Source: Gemmobacter fulvus (GTDB taxonomy: Bacteria; Pseudomonadota; Alphaproteobacteria; Rhodobacterales; Rhodobacteraceae). From it: DNA of 64,000 nt. The stretch is taken from contig NZ_CP076361.1 in assembly GCF_018798885.1 (NCBI RefSeq), positions 1-64,000 on the forward strand, given 5' to 3'. This document shows positions 1-8,459 of the stretch, in pieces (position 1 is the first letter of the stretch; each line of letters begins with the position of its first letter). A model generated the notes under the pieces. The model had not been told where the DNA came from, did no database searches, and was given only the letters and a program-made list of their open reading frames with translations. Made by a program: the position numbers and the translations under genes.

Positions 1-2
1 TT

Positions 3-1394
3 TATGTCACCGATGTGGCCTCGGTCAGCTGGGATCCGTTCAACGGCGAAAGCGGCACCGTCTTTTTCAACGGCGGCGGTTCGCTGGCGTTTTACAACAT
101 CGAAAACCTCTTCGTTGACGGGGTTCTGACCAAAGGCCCGAATTACATTGTCGACGGCACGGCTGGCGATGATGTGATCGACACCAATTATACCGGCGAC
201 CCCGAGGGGGATCGGGTCGATGCCAATGACAACCAGACCGGCACCAATGCCGATGTGATCGACGCGGGCGCAGGCAATGATTCCGTTCTGTCCGGTCTGG
301 GCGATGATACTGTTTACGGCGGTACGGGCAGCGATACGGTTCTGGCGGGCGATGGCGCGGATTACGTGCTGGGCGGCGGCGGGGCCGACAGCCTGTCGGG
401 CGGTCTGGGCGATGATACCCTGCTGGGCGAGGCCGGGGCAGACGCGCTGTTCGGTGGCGAGGGCGCGGACGATCTGTTCGGTGGCGCCGAGGATGATACG
501 CTGAACGGCGACGCGGGTGATGACGCATTGTTTGGCGGCACCGGCAATGACCTGCTTTATGGCGGCGAGGGCAGCGATACCCTGTCCGGCGACGATGACC
601 GCGATACCTTTGATCTGGTCGGCGTCGGTGATGTTGTCGATGGCGGCGAAGGCGGCGATGACGAAGACACGCTCGACCTGCGCGGCTGGGGCAAGGGCCT
701 GACCAACATCATCTATGACCCGCTGAATTCAGAAAACGGCACGGTCGAGTTTCTGGATACCGACGGCAATATTCTCGGCTCGATGACTTTCACCAACATC
801 GAAACGGTCGTGCCCTGTTTCACCCCCGGCAGCCGGATCCTGACGGACCGTGGCGAAATCCGGGTGGAGGAACTGGTGCCGGGCGATATGGTGCTGACCC
901 GTGACAATGGCTATCAGCCGATCCGCTGGATCGGCAAACGCCGGATCACCTCGGACGAGTTGCGCGCCCAGCCGAATTTCGCGCCGGTGCGCATTGCACA
1001 ATCGTCTTTCGGGGCCGGCCTGCCCAGCCGCGACATGATGGTCAGCCCGCAGCACCGCATGTTGTTCACCGGGGTGCGGGCCGAAATGTTCTTCGGCGAA
1101 TATGAGGTGCTGGTTTCGGCGCTGCATCTGGTGGGGCAGCCGGGGGTGGCGCGGGTGCAACCGGATGGGGTCACCTATCTGCACCTGCTGTTCGATCAGC
1201 ACGAGGTCATTCGCGCCGATGGGGCTTGGAGCGAAAGCTTCCAGCCGGGGGATATGAGCATGGCGGGGCTGGACGATGCGCAGCGCAATGAATTGCTGGC
1301 GTTGTTTCCCGAGTTGCAAAGCGGCCATCGCCGCTTTGGCGCGGCCCGCCGCAGCCTGCGCGCCCATGAGGCCCGCGTGTTGCTGAGTGCCTGA
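3..1394 (+). CDS. Hint domain-containing RTX (calcium-binding) protein, 5'-partial
   Basis: The reading frame is open from the window edge (nt 3), so the N-terminus is missing; the GTG at nt 15 is unlikely to be the true start. The visible part has tandem glycine/aspartate nonapeptides of the GGxGxDxLx type at about nt 240-610, which in RTX proteins form a Ca2+-binding beta-roll. A C-terminal Hint domain (Hint_2-like) then begins at the Cys codon 816-818 in the motif VVPCFTPGSRI and contains SPQHRML. Family members are secreted, usually by type I systems, and Hint domains can self-process. A module reading roughly DPxNxExGTVxFxxxxG...NIE occurs twice, at the window start and just before the Hint Cys. 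No type I exporter gene is nearby. The protein class is secure; substrate and role are unknown. Confidence 0.88.
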   Translation, partial: YVTDVASVSWDPFNGESGTVFFNGGGSLAFYNIENLFVDGVLTKGPNYIVDGTAGDDVIDTNYTGDPEGDRVDANDNQTGTNADVIDAGAGNDSVLSGLGDDTVYGGTGSDTVLAGDGADYVLGGGGADSLSGGLGDDTLLGEAGADALFGGEGADDLFGGAEDDTLNGDAGDDALFGGTGNDLLYGGEGSDTLSGDDDRDTFDLVGVGDVVDGGEGGDDEDTLDLRGWGKGLTNIIYDPLNSENGTVEFLDTDGNILGSMTFTNIETVVPCFTPGSRILTDRGEIRVEELVPGDMVLTRDNGYQPIRWIGKRRITSDELRAQPNFAPVRIAQSSFGAGLPSRDMMVSPQHRMLFTGVRAEMFFGEYEVLVSALHLVGQPGVARVQPDGVTYLHLLFDQHEVIRADGAWSESFQPGDMSMAGLDDAQRNELLALFPELQSGHRRFGAARRSLRAHEARVLLSA

Positions 1395-1445
1395 GCGGTT
1401 TCGATAAAGAATTGCAATTACAAACGGATGCGGGTCGACTTTAAG

Positions 1446-2045
1446 TCAGGTTTCGCCCCGCATCCCGGTTCTGGCGCGCCATTCGGCCCAGTCTTCGGGT
1501 GTATCCAGATCGGTGAGCGCGGCGCTGCCCGGCAGCGGCACCAGACGCAGCCGCGCTTGATGGCTGCGCAGCAGATCGCGCGCGCCGGTATCGCCCCGCA
1601 GGCCCCGCAAGGCGCTGACCAGATCCGCCGGAAACAGCACCGGATGGCCGGGGGTTTCCGCCGCACTTCCGCGCAGGATCATGCCTGGCATTTCGCTATG
1701 TTTTGCAAGGATTTGCGCCATCATCTTCGTGTCGATCTCTGGCATATCGGCGGGCAGGATCATCACCGACCCCGCCAACCCCGCCACACCGGCGCGCAGC
1801 GAGGCTGACAGGCCGAGTGCGGCATCCGGCACGCTTACCTGCTCCACCGCCAGCCCCTCCAGTGCCGCCACCCGTGCCGGGCGGTCCAGCGGCAGCGCCA
1901 CCCGCACCGGCGCCGAGGTTGCCAGAGCTGCCAGCGCCTGACGGCGCAGCAGTGGCACCCCGTCAATCTGCGCCAGCAGCTTGTCGGCCCCGCCCATGCG
2001 GCGCGACGCCCCGGCGGCAAGGATCAGAATCGTGGTGTCGGGCAT
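1446..2045 (-). CDS. NTP transferase family protein (MobA/MocA-like)
   Basis: A 199-residue protein with the N-terminal nucleotide-binding signature LAAGASRRMGGADKLL (residues 9-24) of the MobA-like NTP transferases, followed by a PADMPE segment that fits the metal-binding part of the fold. Relatives include the molybdopterin cytidylyl- and guanylyltransferases MocA and MobA, which attach CMP or GMP to the molybdenum cofactor. No molybdoenzyme or xdhC-type gene is next to it, so the exact nucleotide and acceptor cannot be assigned. It converges on the Hint/RTX gene (51-nt gap) and lies downstream of the dimethylglycine dehydrogenase-like gene, separated from it by a terminator. Confidence 0.82.
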   Translation of the reverse strand: MPDTTILILAAGASRRMGGADKLLAQIDGVPLLRRQALAALATSAPVRVALPLDRPARVAALEGLAVEQVSVPDAALGLSASLRAGVAGLAGSVMILPADMPEIDTKMMAQILAKHSEMPGMILRGSAAETPGHPVLFPADLVSALRGLRGDTGARDLLRSHQARLRLVPLPGSAALTDLDTPEDWAEWRARTGMRGET

Positions 2046-2093
2046 CCGGCCTCCTGCGTTTGCCGCAGTCTAACGCGGCGCACAGAACAAGAA

Positions 2094-2113
2094 AGCGCCC
2101 CCGAAGGGGCGCT
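2094..2113 (-). terminator. Rho-independent terminator of the DMGDH-like gene
   Basis: On the minus strand an 8-bp perfect stem (AGCGCCCC/GGGGCGCT) closes a TTCG tetraloop and is followed by a T-rich tail (TTTCTTGTTCT). It lies 20 nt after the stop codon of the flavoprotein gene and before the MobA-like gene. Confidence 0.8.
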
Positions 2114-2132
2114 GTTCCGGCCGCGTGAAGAA

Positions 2133-4559
2133 TCAGCCACGCATCCGCGCGCCATCGCCATCCCAGAGCGGGGCCAGATGCACGGTGGCCGGGCGCCGCT
2201 CGCCCAGGATTTCAATGTGGCATTGCAGCCCGTCCTGCACCTTGTCGGCAGGCAGAAAGCCCATGGCCACGGATTTGCCGGCCCAATGGCTGAACCCGCC
2301 GCTGGTGCAGAACCCGACAACCGCGCCGTCCAGCCAGATCGGCTCCCATGCCACCACATCCGCGTCGTTCGCGTCGACGATGAACGAGACAAGGCGGCGC
2401 TTCGGCCCGCTGGCCTTTTCGGCCATGGCGGCGGCCTTCCCGATCCAGTCGGCGGGTTTGTTCCAGCGGATGAAGCGATCCAGCCCGGTTTCGGCCGGGG
2501 TATAATCGGGAGAAAACTCGCGCCCCCACGAACCGAACCATTTGTCCAGCCGCAGCGACATCATCGCGCGCATCCCGAACGGGCGCAGGCCCAGATCGGT
2601 GCCCGCAGCCGTCAGCACCTCCCACAGATGCCGGACCGACATCTGGTCGGTGTAAATCTCATAACCCAGATCGGCGGTATAGCTGACGCGCTGCACGATG
2701 CAGTTTGCCATGCCGATGGTCAGACGTTTCACATCCATGAACCTGAACGACTGTTCGGAAACATCCGACCTTGTGACGCGCGCCAGCAGCTCGCGCGCCT
2801 TCGGACCGGCAATCTGGAAGCCCGAGCGGGCATCGGAGATATTCTCGACCGTCACGCCCTCTTCCAGATTCTGCGCGAACCAGCGGCCATGCCAGCCCTG
2901 CGCGCCATAGCTCGCCGTCAGCTGGAACTCGGTTTCCGACAGGCAGGACACGGTGAAATCGCCGATGATCTTGCCGGAATGCGCCAGCATCGGCGTCAGC
3001 GACAGCCGCCCCGGTTTCGGAATCGCGCCCGCCATGATCCGGTCGAGCCAGGCGCGCGCCTTCGGGCCTTTCACCAGATATTTGCCGAAATTCTGCACCT
3101 CGTTGATGCCGACGCCATTGCGCACCGCCAGCACTTCGGCCTTGGTCGCCTCCCAGGCGTTCGAGCGTTTGAACGTCGGCTCTTCATAGCGGGCATCGCC
3201 GGGCAGGGCGTGGTAATTCACCACCTCCAGCCCGTATTGCTGGCCCCAGACCGCGTTCAGCCCGTCGAACACCTCATACATCGGAGTGGTGCGGAAGGGC
3301 CGGGCGGCGGGGCGTTCTTCGTTCGGGTAAGACACGTTGAAGCGCATCTGGTAGTTTTCGATCACCTTCGGCACGGTATATCCCGGCGAGGTCCAGTTGC
3401 CGAAACGTGCCACATCAAAGCCGCGCGGATCGCGCTCCACCTCACCCTCGATCATCCATTGCGCCAGCGCCAGACCCATGCCGCCGCCTTGGCTGAAGCC
3501 CGCCATCACCGCGCAGGCCGACCAATAGTTGCGCAGTCCCGGCACCGGCCCGATCAGCGGGTTACCATCGGGGGCAAAGGTGAAGGGGCCATGGATCACC
3601 CGCTTCACCCCCGTCCGCTCCAGCACCGGGAAGCGGCGATAGGCGAAGGTCACGGAATCCTCGATCTTGTCGAATTGTTCGTTCAGCAGCTCGTGGCCGA
3701 AGGTCCATGGCGTGCCGTCAATCGCCCAAGGCTCGCACGGTTTTTCGTAAAAGCCGATGCACAGCCCCCGGCCTTCCTGCCGCAGATAGGATTCCCCGCC
3801 CGGATCCATCACATGCGGGAACTCCCGGCCCGATTTCAGGATCTCCATGATTTCGGGGATGTCATCGGTGACCAGATATTGATGCGCCATCGGCAGCAGA
3901 GGCAGGTAAACCCCCGCCATCGCCCCGATCTCGCGCGCCCAGAGCCCACCGGCATTGACCAGATGTTCGGCGATGATCGTGCCTTTTTCGGTCACCACCT
4001 CCCAGCTGCCATCGGGGCGCGGGTTGGTTTCCAGCACGCGGTTGTGCAGCACGATTTCGGCCCCGCCCATGCGGGCGGCCTTGGCGTAGGCATGGGTGGT
4101 GCCCGAGGGATCCAGATGCCCATCCAGCGGATCATACAGCGCGCCGATGATGCCTTCCAGATTCACCATGCCATCGGTGAATTTGGTGATCTCCTCCGGC
4201 CCGAGGATCTCGGTATCCAGCCCCATATAGCGGTGTTTGGCGCGTTCGGCCTTCAGCTGGTCAAAGCGCGCCTGATTGTCGGCCAGCGTGATGCCGCCGA
4301 CATGGTGCAAGCCGCAGGACATGCCGGTGATCGCTTCCAGCTCTTTATAGAGGCGGATGGTATAGCCTTGCAGCGCCGCCATATTGGTGTCGCCGTTCAG
4401 GGTGTGAAAGCCGCCCGCCGCGTGCCAGGTGGAGCCCGAGGTCAGCTCGGACCGCTCCACCAGCATCACATCGGACCAGCCGAGCTTGGTGAGGTGATAC
4501 AGCACAGAACATCCGACGACACCGCCGCCAATGACCAGTACGCGGGTATGGGTTTTCAT
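2133..4559 (-). CDS. FAD-dependent oxidoreductase with GcvT domains (dimethylglycine/sarcosine dehydrogenase-like)
   Basis: An 808-residue protein starting at MKTHTRVLVIGGG; the frame stays open 35 codons further upstream, but this ATG has AGGGG in ribosome-binding position and starts directly at the Rossmann strand. Residues about 5-370 form a DAO-type FAD domain (GGGVVG dinucleotide-binding motif). The GSTWHAAGG motif includes His46, in the region where DMGDH/sarcosine dehydrogenase relatives attach FAD covalently. An FAO middle domain follows at about 375-430, then GCV_T and GCV_T_C aminomethyltransferase folds from about 435 to the end. Related enzymes demethylate dimethylglycine or sarcosine and pass the one-carbon unit to tetrahydrofolate. 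The true substrate is not proven. The gene is monocistronic and divergent from an RTX gene. Confidence 0.88.
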   Translation of the reverse strand: MKTHTRVLVIGGGVVGCSVLYHLTKLGWSDVMLVERSELTSGSTWHAAGGFHTLNGDTNMAALQGYTIRLYKELEAITGMSCGLHHVGGITLADNQARFDQLKAERAKHRYMGLDTEILGPEEITKFTDGMVNLEGIIGALYDPLDGHLDPSGTTHAYAKAARMGGAEIVLHNRVLETNPRPDGSWEVVTEKGTIIAEHLVNAGGLWAREIGAMAGVYLPLLPMAHQYLVTDDIPEIMEILKSGREFPHVMDPGGESYLRQEGRGLCIGFYEKPCEPWAIDGTPWTFGHELLNEQFDKIEDSVTFAYRRFPVLERTGVKRVIHGPFTFAPDGNPLIGPVPGLRNYWSACAVMAGFSQGGGMGLALAQWMIEGEVERDPRGFDVARFGNWTSPGYTVPKVIENYQMRFNVSYPNEERPAARPFRTTPMYEVFDGLNAVWGQQYGLEVVNYHALPGDARYEEPTFKRSNAWEATKAEVLAVRNGVGINEVQNFGKYLVKGPKARAWLDRIMAGAIPKPGRLSLTPMLAHSGKIIGDFTVSCLSETEFQLTASYGAQGWHGRWFAQNLEEGVTVENISDARSGFQIAGPKARELLARVTRSDVSEQSFRFMDVKRLTIGMANCIVQRVSYTADLGYEIYTDQMSVRHLWEVLTAAGTDLGLRPFGMRAMMSLRLDKWFGSWGREFSPDYTPAETGLDRFIRWNKPADWIGKAAAMAEKASGPKRRLVSFIVDANDADVVAWEPIWLDGAVVGFCTSGGFSHWAGKSVAMGFLPADKVQDGLQCHIEILGERRPATVHLAPLWDGDGARMRG

Positions 4560-4617
4560 GGAGCGCCCCTGAGATTTTTCTTCAATCTGGCGGCGCGTCC
4601 GGGTGGCGGCATGTTTT

Positions 4618-4641
4618 AAAGCGACGGAATTGTGTCGCTTT
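4618..4641. promoter_or_regulatory. 24-nt inverted repeat upstream of the DMGDH-like gene
   Basis: Perfect 8-bp arms AAAGCGAC and GTCGCTTT surround an 8-nt centre, 58-82 nt upstream of the flavoprotein start codon. It is probably an operator or leader hairpin. The protein that would bind it is not identified. Confidence 0.45.
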
Positions 4642-4711
4642 TGGCGGGGGCGAGGGCCGAGCACGCGTCAGGCGCGCCAGATCGGCCCGGCTTTCACCGA
4701 TTTACCGGATT

Positions 4712-4727
4712 TTAACCACGCCTTAAC
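4712..4727 (+). promoter_or_regulatory. CtrA box (TTAA-N7-TTAAC)
   Basis: TTAA, the 7 bases CCACGCC, then TTAAC: an exact match to the full CtrA site of alphaproteobacteria. It lies 43 nt upstream of the start of the RTX-like gene at 4770. TTAA is rare in this GC-rich sequence, which makes chance less likely. CtrA control is inferred from the motif only. Confidence 0.6.
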
Positions 4728-4769
4728 CTCTTCGCGGTTTTGTTGCAGGGGTAACGATCCGAGGGCATT

Positions 4770-6023
4770 ATGGCGAAGTTTCAGTGGATGACCGGCAATG
4801 GCGGCTTTTACGGCTTTGACCGCTTCGGGGATTTCAGCGAAATCAGCCGCACCGTCGACAGCATGGTTCTGAAACTGGAGCCTGCTGCGGGGCAGACGGC
4901 GCAAAGCCATGCGGCGCGGATCGAGATGTCATTCGTGGGCTATCGCAGCTATCTGGCCGAAGACGGGCCGATGTCCGGGCGCGAGGTGGTCACGGGCGGC
5001 CGGTTGATTTCGATGCGCTATGTCGATGCGTCGGGCGATGTGCTGATGGATGCCACCGGCCTCGCCGTGCGCCTGCCCACGCTGATGGCGCTGTTTGCGG
5101 CAGGCGATGGCTATGCGGCCTGGCGGTTTATCACCTCGGGCAGTGGGCATCAGTTCATCGGTGCCGAGACGGCGGCGCGGCCCGGCGCGGCAGGCAGCGG
5201 CGATGTGATCGAAACCGGCTGGATGGCTGACAGTATTCTGGCCGGGGGCGGGGATGACTATCTGGTCGATCGCGGCGGGGCCGACAGCTATGCCGGTGGC
5301 ACCGGGGTCGACACGCTCAGTTTTGCCAGCTGGACCTATAGCCCCTGGCTGGCCACGGTTGGGGTGACGGCTGATCTGCTGAAGGGCAGCGCAATCGGGC
5401 CGGATGGCGCTGTGGATACGCTGGGCGGCATCGAAGCGGTCGAGGGCAGCTTTCTGGACGATGTGCTGCGCGGCGACCGCCGCGACAATGTGTTTGTCGG
5501 CCTGTCGGGCGCGGATGTGATCAACGGCCGTGGCGGCTTTGACATGGTGAAATATGCTGCTGAGGCCCGGCAGGGCGGAACCGATGGCATCCGGGCTAAT
5601 CTGACACTGGGCACGATCCGCGACGGCTTTGGCACCACGGATCGGGTGCAGGCCATCGAAGGGGTCGAAGGCACGGCCCGGCGCGACGTCTTCATCGACA
5701 ATGGCGGCGACAACTACTTTGCGGGTCTGTCTGGTGCCGATGAATTCCGGCTGGGCCGGGGCGATGATACGGTGCACCTGGGCGGTGAGGCGGATCTGGT
5801 CGTCTTGACCGGCAGCAGCTTTGGCGATGACACGGTCGAGGATTTTTCGGTCAGCGGCGGTGATGTGATCCGGTTTGAACAGGTGACGGCCTTCAGCCAG
5901 ATCACGCTCAGCACCGTCTGGCTTGATGGCCTGCGCTCCACTCTGGCCGAGACGGCACAGGGCAGCGTGACCTTGCAAGGGGTTGTGGCCAGCAGCCTGA
6001 CCGCTTCGGATTTCGGCTTCTGA
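4770..6023 (+). CDS. RTX-type calcium-binding exported protein
   Basis: A 417-residue acidic protein starting at ATG 4770 with GAGGG just upstream. Residues about 1-135 are a unique N-terminal region. The rest carries loosely spaced, partly degenerate RTX nonapeptides (for example GGGDDYLVD, GGADSYAGG, LSGADVING, LGRGDDTVHLGG) rather than one clean tandem array. There is no Sec signal peptide. The extreme C-terminus SDFGF, after a hydrophobic/serine-rich stretch, fits an uncleaved type I secretion signal. The function is probably a surface or secreted Ca2+-binding protein; no enzymatic domain is seen. An exact CtrA box precedes it, suggesting coupling to motility or cell-cycle control. No exporter genes are in the window. 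Confidence 0.82.
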   Translation: MAKFQWMTGNGGFYGFDRFGDFSEISRTVDSMVLKLEPAAGQTAQSHAARIEMSFVGYRSYLAEDGPMSGREVVTGGRLISMRYVDASGDVLMDATGLAVRLPTLMALFAAGDGYAAWRFITSGSGHQFIGAETAARPGAAGSGDVIETGWMADSILAGGGDDYLVDRGGADSYAGGTGVDTLSFASWTYSPWLATVGVTADLLKGSAIGPDGAVDTLGGIEAVEGSFLDDVLRGDRRDNVFVGLSGADVINGRGGFDMVKYAAEARQGGTDGIRANLTLGTIRDGFGTTDRVQAIEGVEGTARRDVFIDNGGDNYFAGLSGADEFRLGRGDDTVHLGGEADLVVLTGSSFGDDTVEDFSVSGGDVIRFEQVTAFSQITLSTVWLDGLRSTLAETAQGSVTLQGVVASSLTASDFGF

Positions 6024-6066
6024 AAGGCAGCGGCGCGGTTGGGGGCAAAGCGCGCGGGCTGTCAGG

Positions 6067-6105
6067 GGGCGACGGACAGGCCAGTGGCAGGCCCATCCGT
6101 CGCCC
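6067..6105. terminator. Inverted repeat after the RTX gene (possible terminator)
   Basis: A perfect 10-bp stem (GGGCGACGGA/TCCGTCGCCC) has a 19-nt loop and lies 44 nt after the RTX stop codon. No T-run follows, so it may be a processing or boundary hairpin rather than an intrinsic terminator. Confidence 0.35.
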
Positions 6106-6118
6106 TGCTTTGCCAGAT

Positions 6119-6142
6119 CGGGGGCCGAATGACCGGCCCCCG
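6119..6142 (-). terminator. GC-rich hairpin at the end of the liv operon
   Basis: A perfect 9-bp stem (CGGGGGCCG/CGGCCCCCG) with a 6-nt loop sits 5 nt past the livM stop codon. It is probably the 3' boundary of the liv transcript. It lacks a strong T-tract. Confidence 0.5.
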
Positions 6143-6147
6143 CTGTC

Positions 6148-7446
6148 TCACTTCTCGGGGATCAGGCCCCGCGGGCTGAACCGCAACACCAAGAGCAGGA
6201 TCACCCCCAGCGTCAGCAGGCGCATATGCTGCGCGCTGTCGATCAGATGGGCCTTCAACGCGCCATCGGCCATGCCCGCGGTCAAGCCGCCCATCACCAC
6301 CGGGCCGAGCGTTTCGACGATCAGCCACAGCCAGCCGATCAGCAACCCGCCCAGAACCGCACCCCAGTTGTTGCCCGATCCGCCGACGATCACCATCACC
6401 CAGATCAGAAAGGTGAAACGCAGCGGGTTGTAGGTGCCAGGGTTCAGGATGCCATCCATCGAGGTCATCATCGCGCCCGCCACGCCGATCACCGCCGAGC
6501 CGAGGATGAAGATCTGCAAATGGCGGCGGGTGACGTGTTTGCCCATCGCCATGGCGGCCACCTCATTGTCACGAATGGCGCGCATCATCCGGCCCCAGGG
6601 GCTGTTGAGCGCGCGTTCCGACAGAAAGATGACCAGTGCCAGCACCGCAAGGATCAGCACCATATAGATCAGCTTGACCGCGATGGACGAGCCGGTGACC
6701 GGATCAAAGCCCCAATTGGCCGCCAGCTCCAGAAAGCTTGCGTTCTTTTGCAGATCGACCTCGAAGGGCACCGGCCAGGCGCGTTCGGTCAGGTTGACCA
6801 TCTTCACGCCGCGCGCCAGCCAATCCTCGTTTTTCATCACGGCGATGACGATCTCGGCAATGCCCAGCGTGGCGATGGCCAGGTAATCCGACCGCAGGCC
6901 AAGCGCGGTCTTACCGATGGCCCAGGCCGCAATCGCCGCCAGCAGCCCGCCCACCGGCCAGGATAGCAGCACCGGCAGGCCAAGCCCGCCCATATTGCCG
7001 GCCGACGACGGGTTGAACGCTTCGATCGCCTCGGAGGCCGGATCGAACACGGCGCGATAGGCAAAGAAGCCGACGATCAGCACCGCAAGCAGCGCCAGTG
7101 TGCGGGCGTGACCCTTGGCCATGCGGCGGTAAAGGAAGATCGCGGCGGCAATCGTCGCCGCGCCGAGCGCCAGCCCGGCCATCACGCCCGGGCCGCCCGC
7201 AGCCCAGCCTTCGGGCACGGGTTTGGACGAGACCAGCACAACGCCAAGCCCGCCAAGGGCGGCAAAGCCCATGACGCCGGTGTTGAACAGGCCCGCATAG
7301 CCCCATTGCATGTTCACCCCCAGCGCCATGATGGCCGAGAGCAGCGCGAAGTTGAGGATGTAAAGCGACTGGTTCCAGCTGAGAAACAGCCCGGTCAGCA
7401 CAAACAGTACCGCAACGCCGGCAAACAGAGACAGGTTCTTCGACAT
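6148..7446 (-). CDS. livM: Branched-chain amino acid ABC transporter permease LivM
   Basis: A 432-residue polytopic membrane protein and one of the two inner-membrane permeases of a HAAT-family importer for leucine/isoleucine/valine or related amino acids and amides. The LivM family shows in the early MALGVNMQWGYAGLFNTG segment and the conserved cytoplasmic ALNSPWGRMMRAIRDNEVAAMAMGK-type loop that contacts the ATPases. It is longer than E. coli LivM family permeases are usually drawn, because of an extra periplasmic stretch at about residues 120-160 and a long loop near 215-255. It is the last gene of the operon and overlaps the livH stop by one base (TGATG), so translation is probably coupled. 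Confidence 0.93.
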   Translation of the reverse strand: MSKNLSLFAGVAVLFVLTGLFLSWNQSLYILNFALLSAIMALGVNMQWGYAGLFNTGVMGFAALGGLGVVLVSSKPVPEGWAAGGPGVMAGLALGAATIAAAIFLYRRMAKGHARTLALLAVLIVGFFAYRAVFDPASEAIEAFNPSSAGNMGGLGLPVLLSWPVGGLLAAIAAWAIGKTALGLRSDYLAIATLGIAEIVIAVMKNEDWLARGVKMVNLTERAWPVPFEVDLQKNASFLELAANWGFDPVTGSSIAVKLIYMVLILAVLALVIFLSERALNSPWGRMMRAIRDNEVAAMAMGKHVTRRHLQIFILGSAVIGVAGAMMTSMDGILNPGTYNPLRFTFLIWVMVIVGGSGNNWGAVLGGLLIGWLWLIVETLGPVVMGGLTAGMADGALKAHLIDSAQHMRLLTLGVILLLVLRFSPRGLIPEK

Positions 7447-8456
7447 CAGACCGATTTCCCCTTGAACAGGCCCGTGGGCATGAAGATCAGCACGAGGATC
7501 AGGATCGCAAAGCTCACCGCGAATTTGTAATCGGTGGACAGAAGCTGCACGAGCCCGTCGGGGGCCATGCTGTCCGGCAGCAGATACAGCGCGACCTTTT
7601 TCCAGGCATAGGTCACCATCACCTCGGAAAAGGCGATGACAAACCCGCCCGCAATGGCCCCCAGTGGCGAGCCGAGCCCGCCAACGATGGCCGCCGCAAA
7701 GATCGGCAGCAGCAGCTGGAAATAGACGAAGGGTTTGAAGCTTTTGTCCAGCCCGTAGAGCACACCTGCAATGGTCGCTAGGGCTGCGGCCAGAATCCAG
7801 GTGACGGCCACAACCCGGTCGGGGTTGATGCCCGACAGCAGCGCCAGATCCTCGTTATCCGAAAAGGCGCGCATGGATTTTCCGGTGCGGGTCTTTTGCA
7901 GGAACCAGAACAGGAAGCCCACGGTGATGACGGCGGTCAGAACCGTGACCGCCTGTGTCGTCTTGATCGCCAGGCCCTCTTGCAGGCCGGTTGCCGTCTT
8001 GAAATCGCCGGCCGAAATCAGGAAGCGCGCGCCATCGGTGAAGGTCTGATCCTCCACCCCGATGATCAGGCGCACGATGCCGTTCATCACGAACATCACC
8101 CCAAGCGAGACAATCACCAGAATGGTCGGCGCGGCTTTCTGTTTGCGGTAGAAGCGATAGACGATCCGGTCCGTGCCCAGCACCAGCGCCGAAGTGGCGG
8201 CAATGCCGAAGGGCAGGGCGAGCAGGGCGGTGGGCAGGGGGCCGAAGCTGATCCCCATCGACTGGAACCACCAGGTCATCAGAATGGTGACCATGGTGCC
8301 AAAGGCCATGGTGTCGCCATGCGCAAAGTTGGAAAAGCGCAGGATGCCATAGATCAGCGTCACGCCAAGCGCGCCAAGCGCAAGCTGCGCGCCGTAGGCT
8401 AGCCCCGGGATGAACACGAAGTTGAGGAAGGCCACAAGGGCGTTGAGAATATCCAT
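7446..8456 (-). CDS. livH: Branched-chain amino acid ABC transporter permease LivH
   Basis: A 336-residue inner-membrane permease that pairs with LivM in the amino acid importer. It has the typical LivH start (GLAYGAQLALGALGVTLIYGILRFSNFAHGD) and the loop KTRTGKSMRAFSDNEDLALLSGI, the EAA-like site that engages the ATPases. A long extra segment at about residues 115-165 separates two membrane helices. The gene lies 3 nt after livF and overlaps livM by one base, within the livKGFHM operon. Confidence 0.94.
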   Translation of the reverse strand: MDILNALVAFLNFVFIPGLAYGAQLALGALGVTLIYGILRFSNFAHGDTMAFGTMVTILMTWWFQSMGISFGPLPTALLALPFGIAATSALVLGTDRIVYRFYRKQKAAPTILVIVSLGVMFVMNGIVRLIIGVEDQTFTDGARFLISAGDFKTATGLQEGLAIKTTQAVTVLTAVITVGFLFWFLQKTRTGKSMRAFSDNEDLALLSGINPDRVVAVTWILAAALATIAGVLYGLDKSFKPFVYFQLLLPIFAAAIVGGLGSPLGAIAGGFVIAFSEVMVTYAWKKVALYLLPDSMAPDGLVQLLSTDYKFAVSFAILILVLIFMPTGLFKGKSV

Positions 8457-8459
8457 AGC

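Noticed and set aside
2178-4619. 813-codon plus-strand frame opposite the DMGDH-like gene
   Set aside because: Antisense shadow with no recognisable motif; the opposite strand encodes a complete flavoprotein with intact domains.
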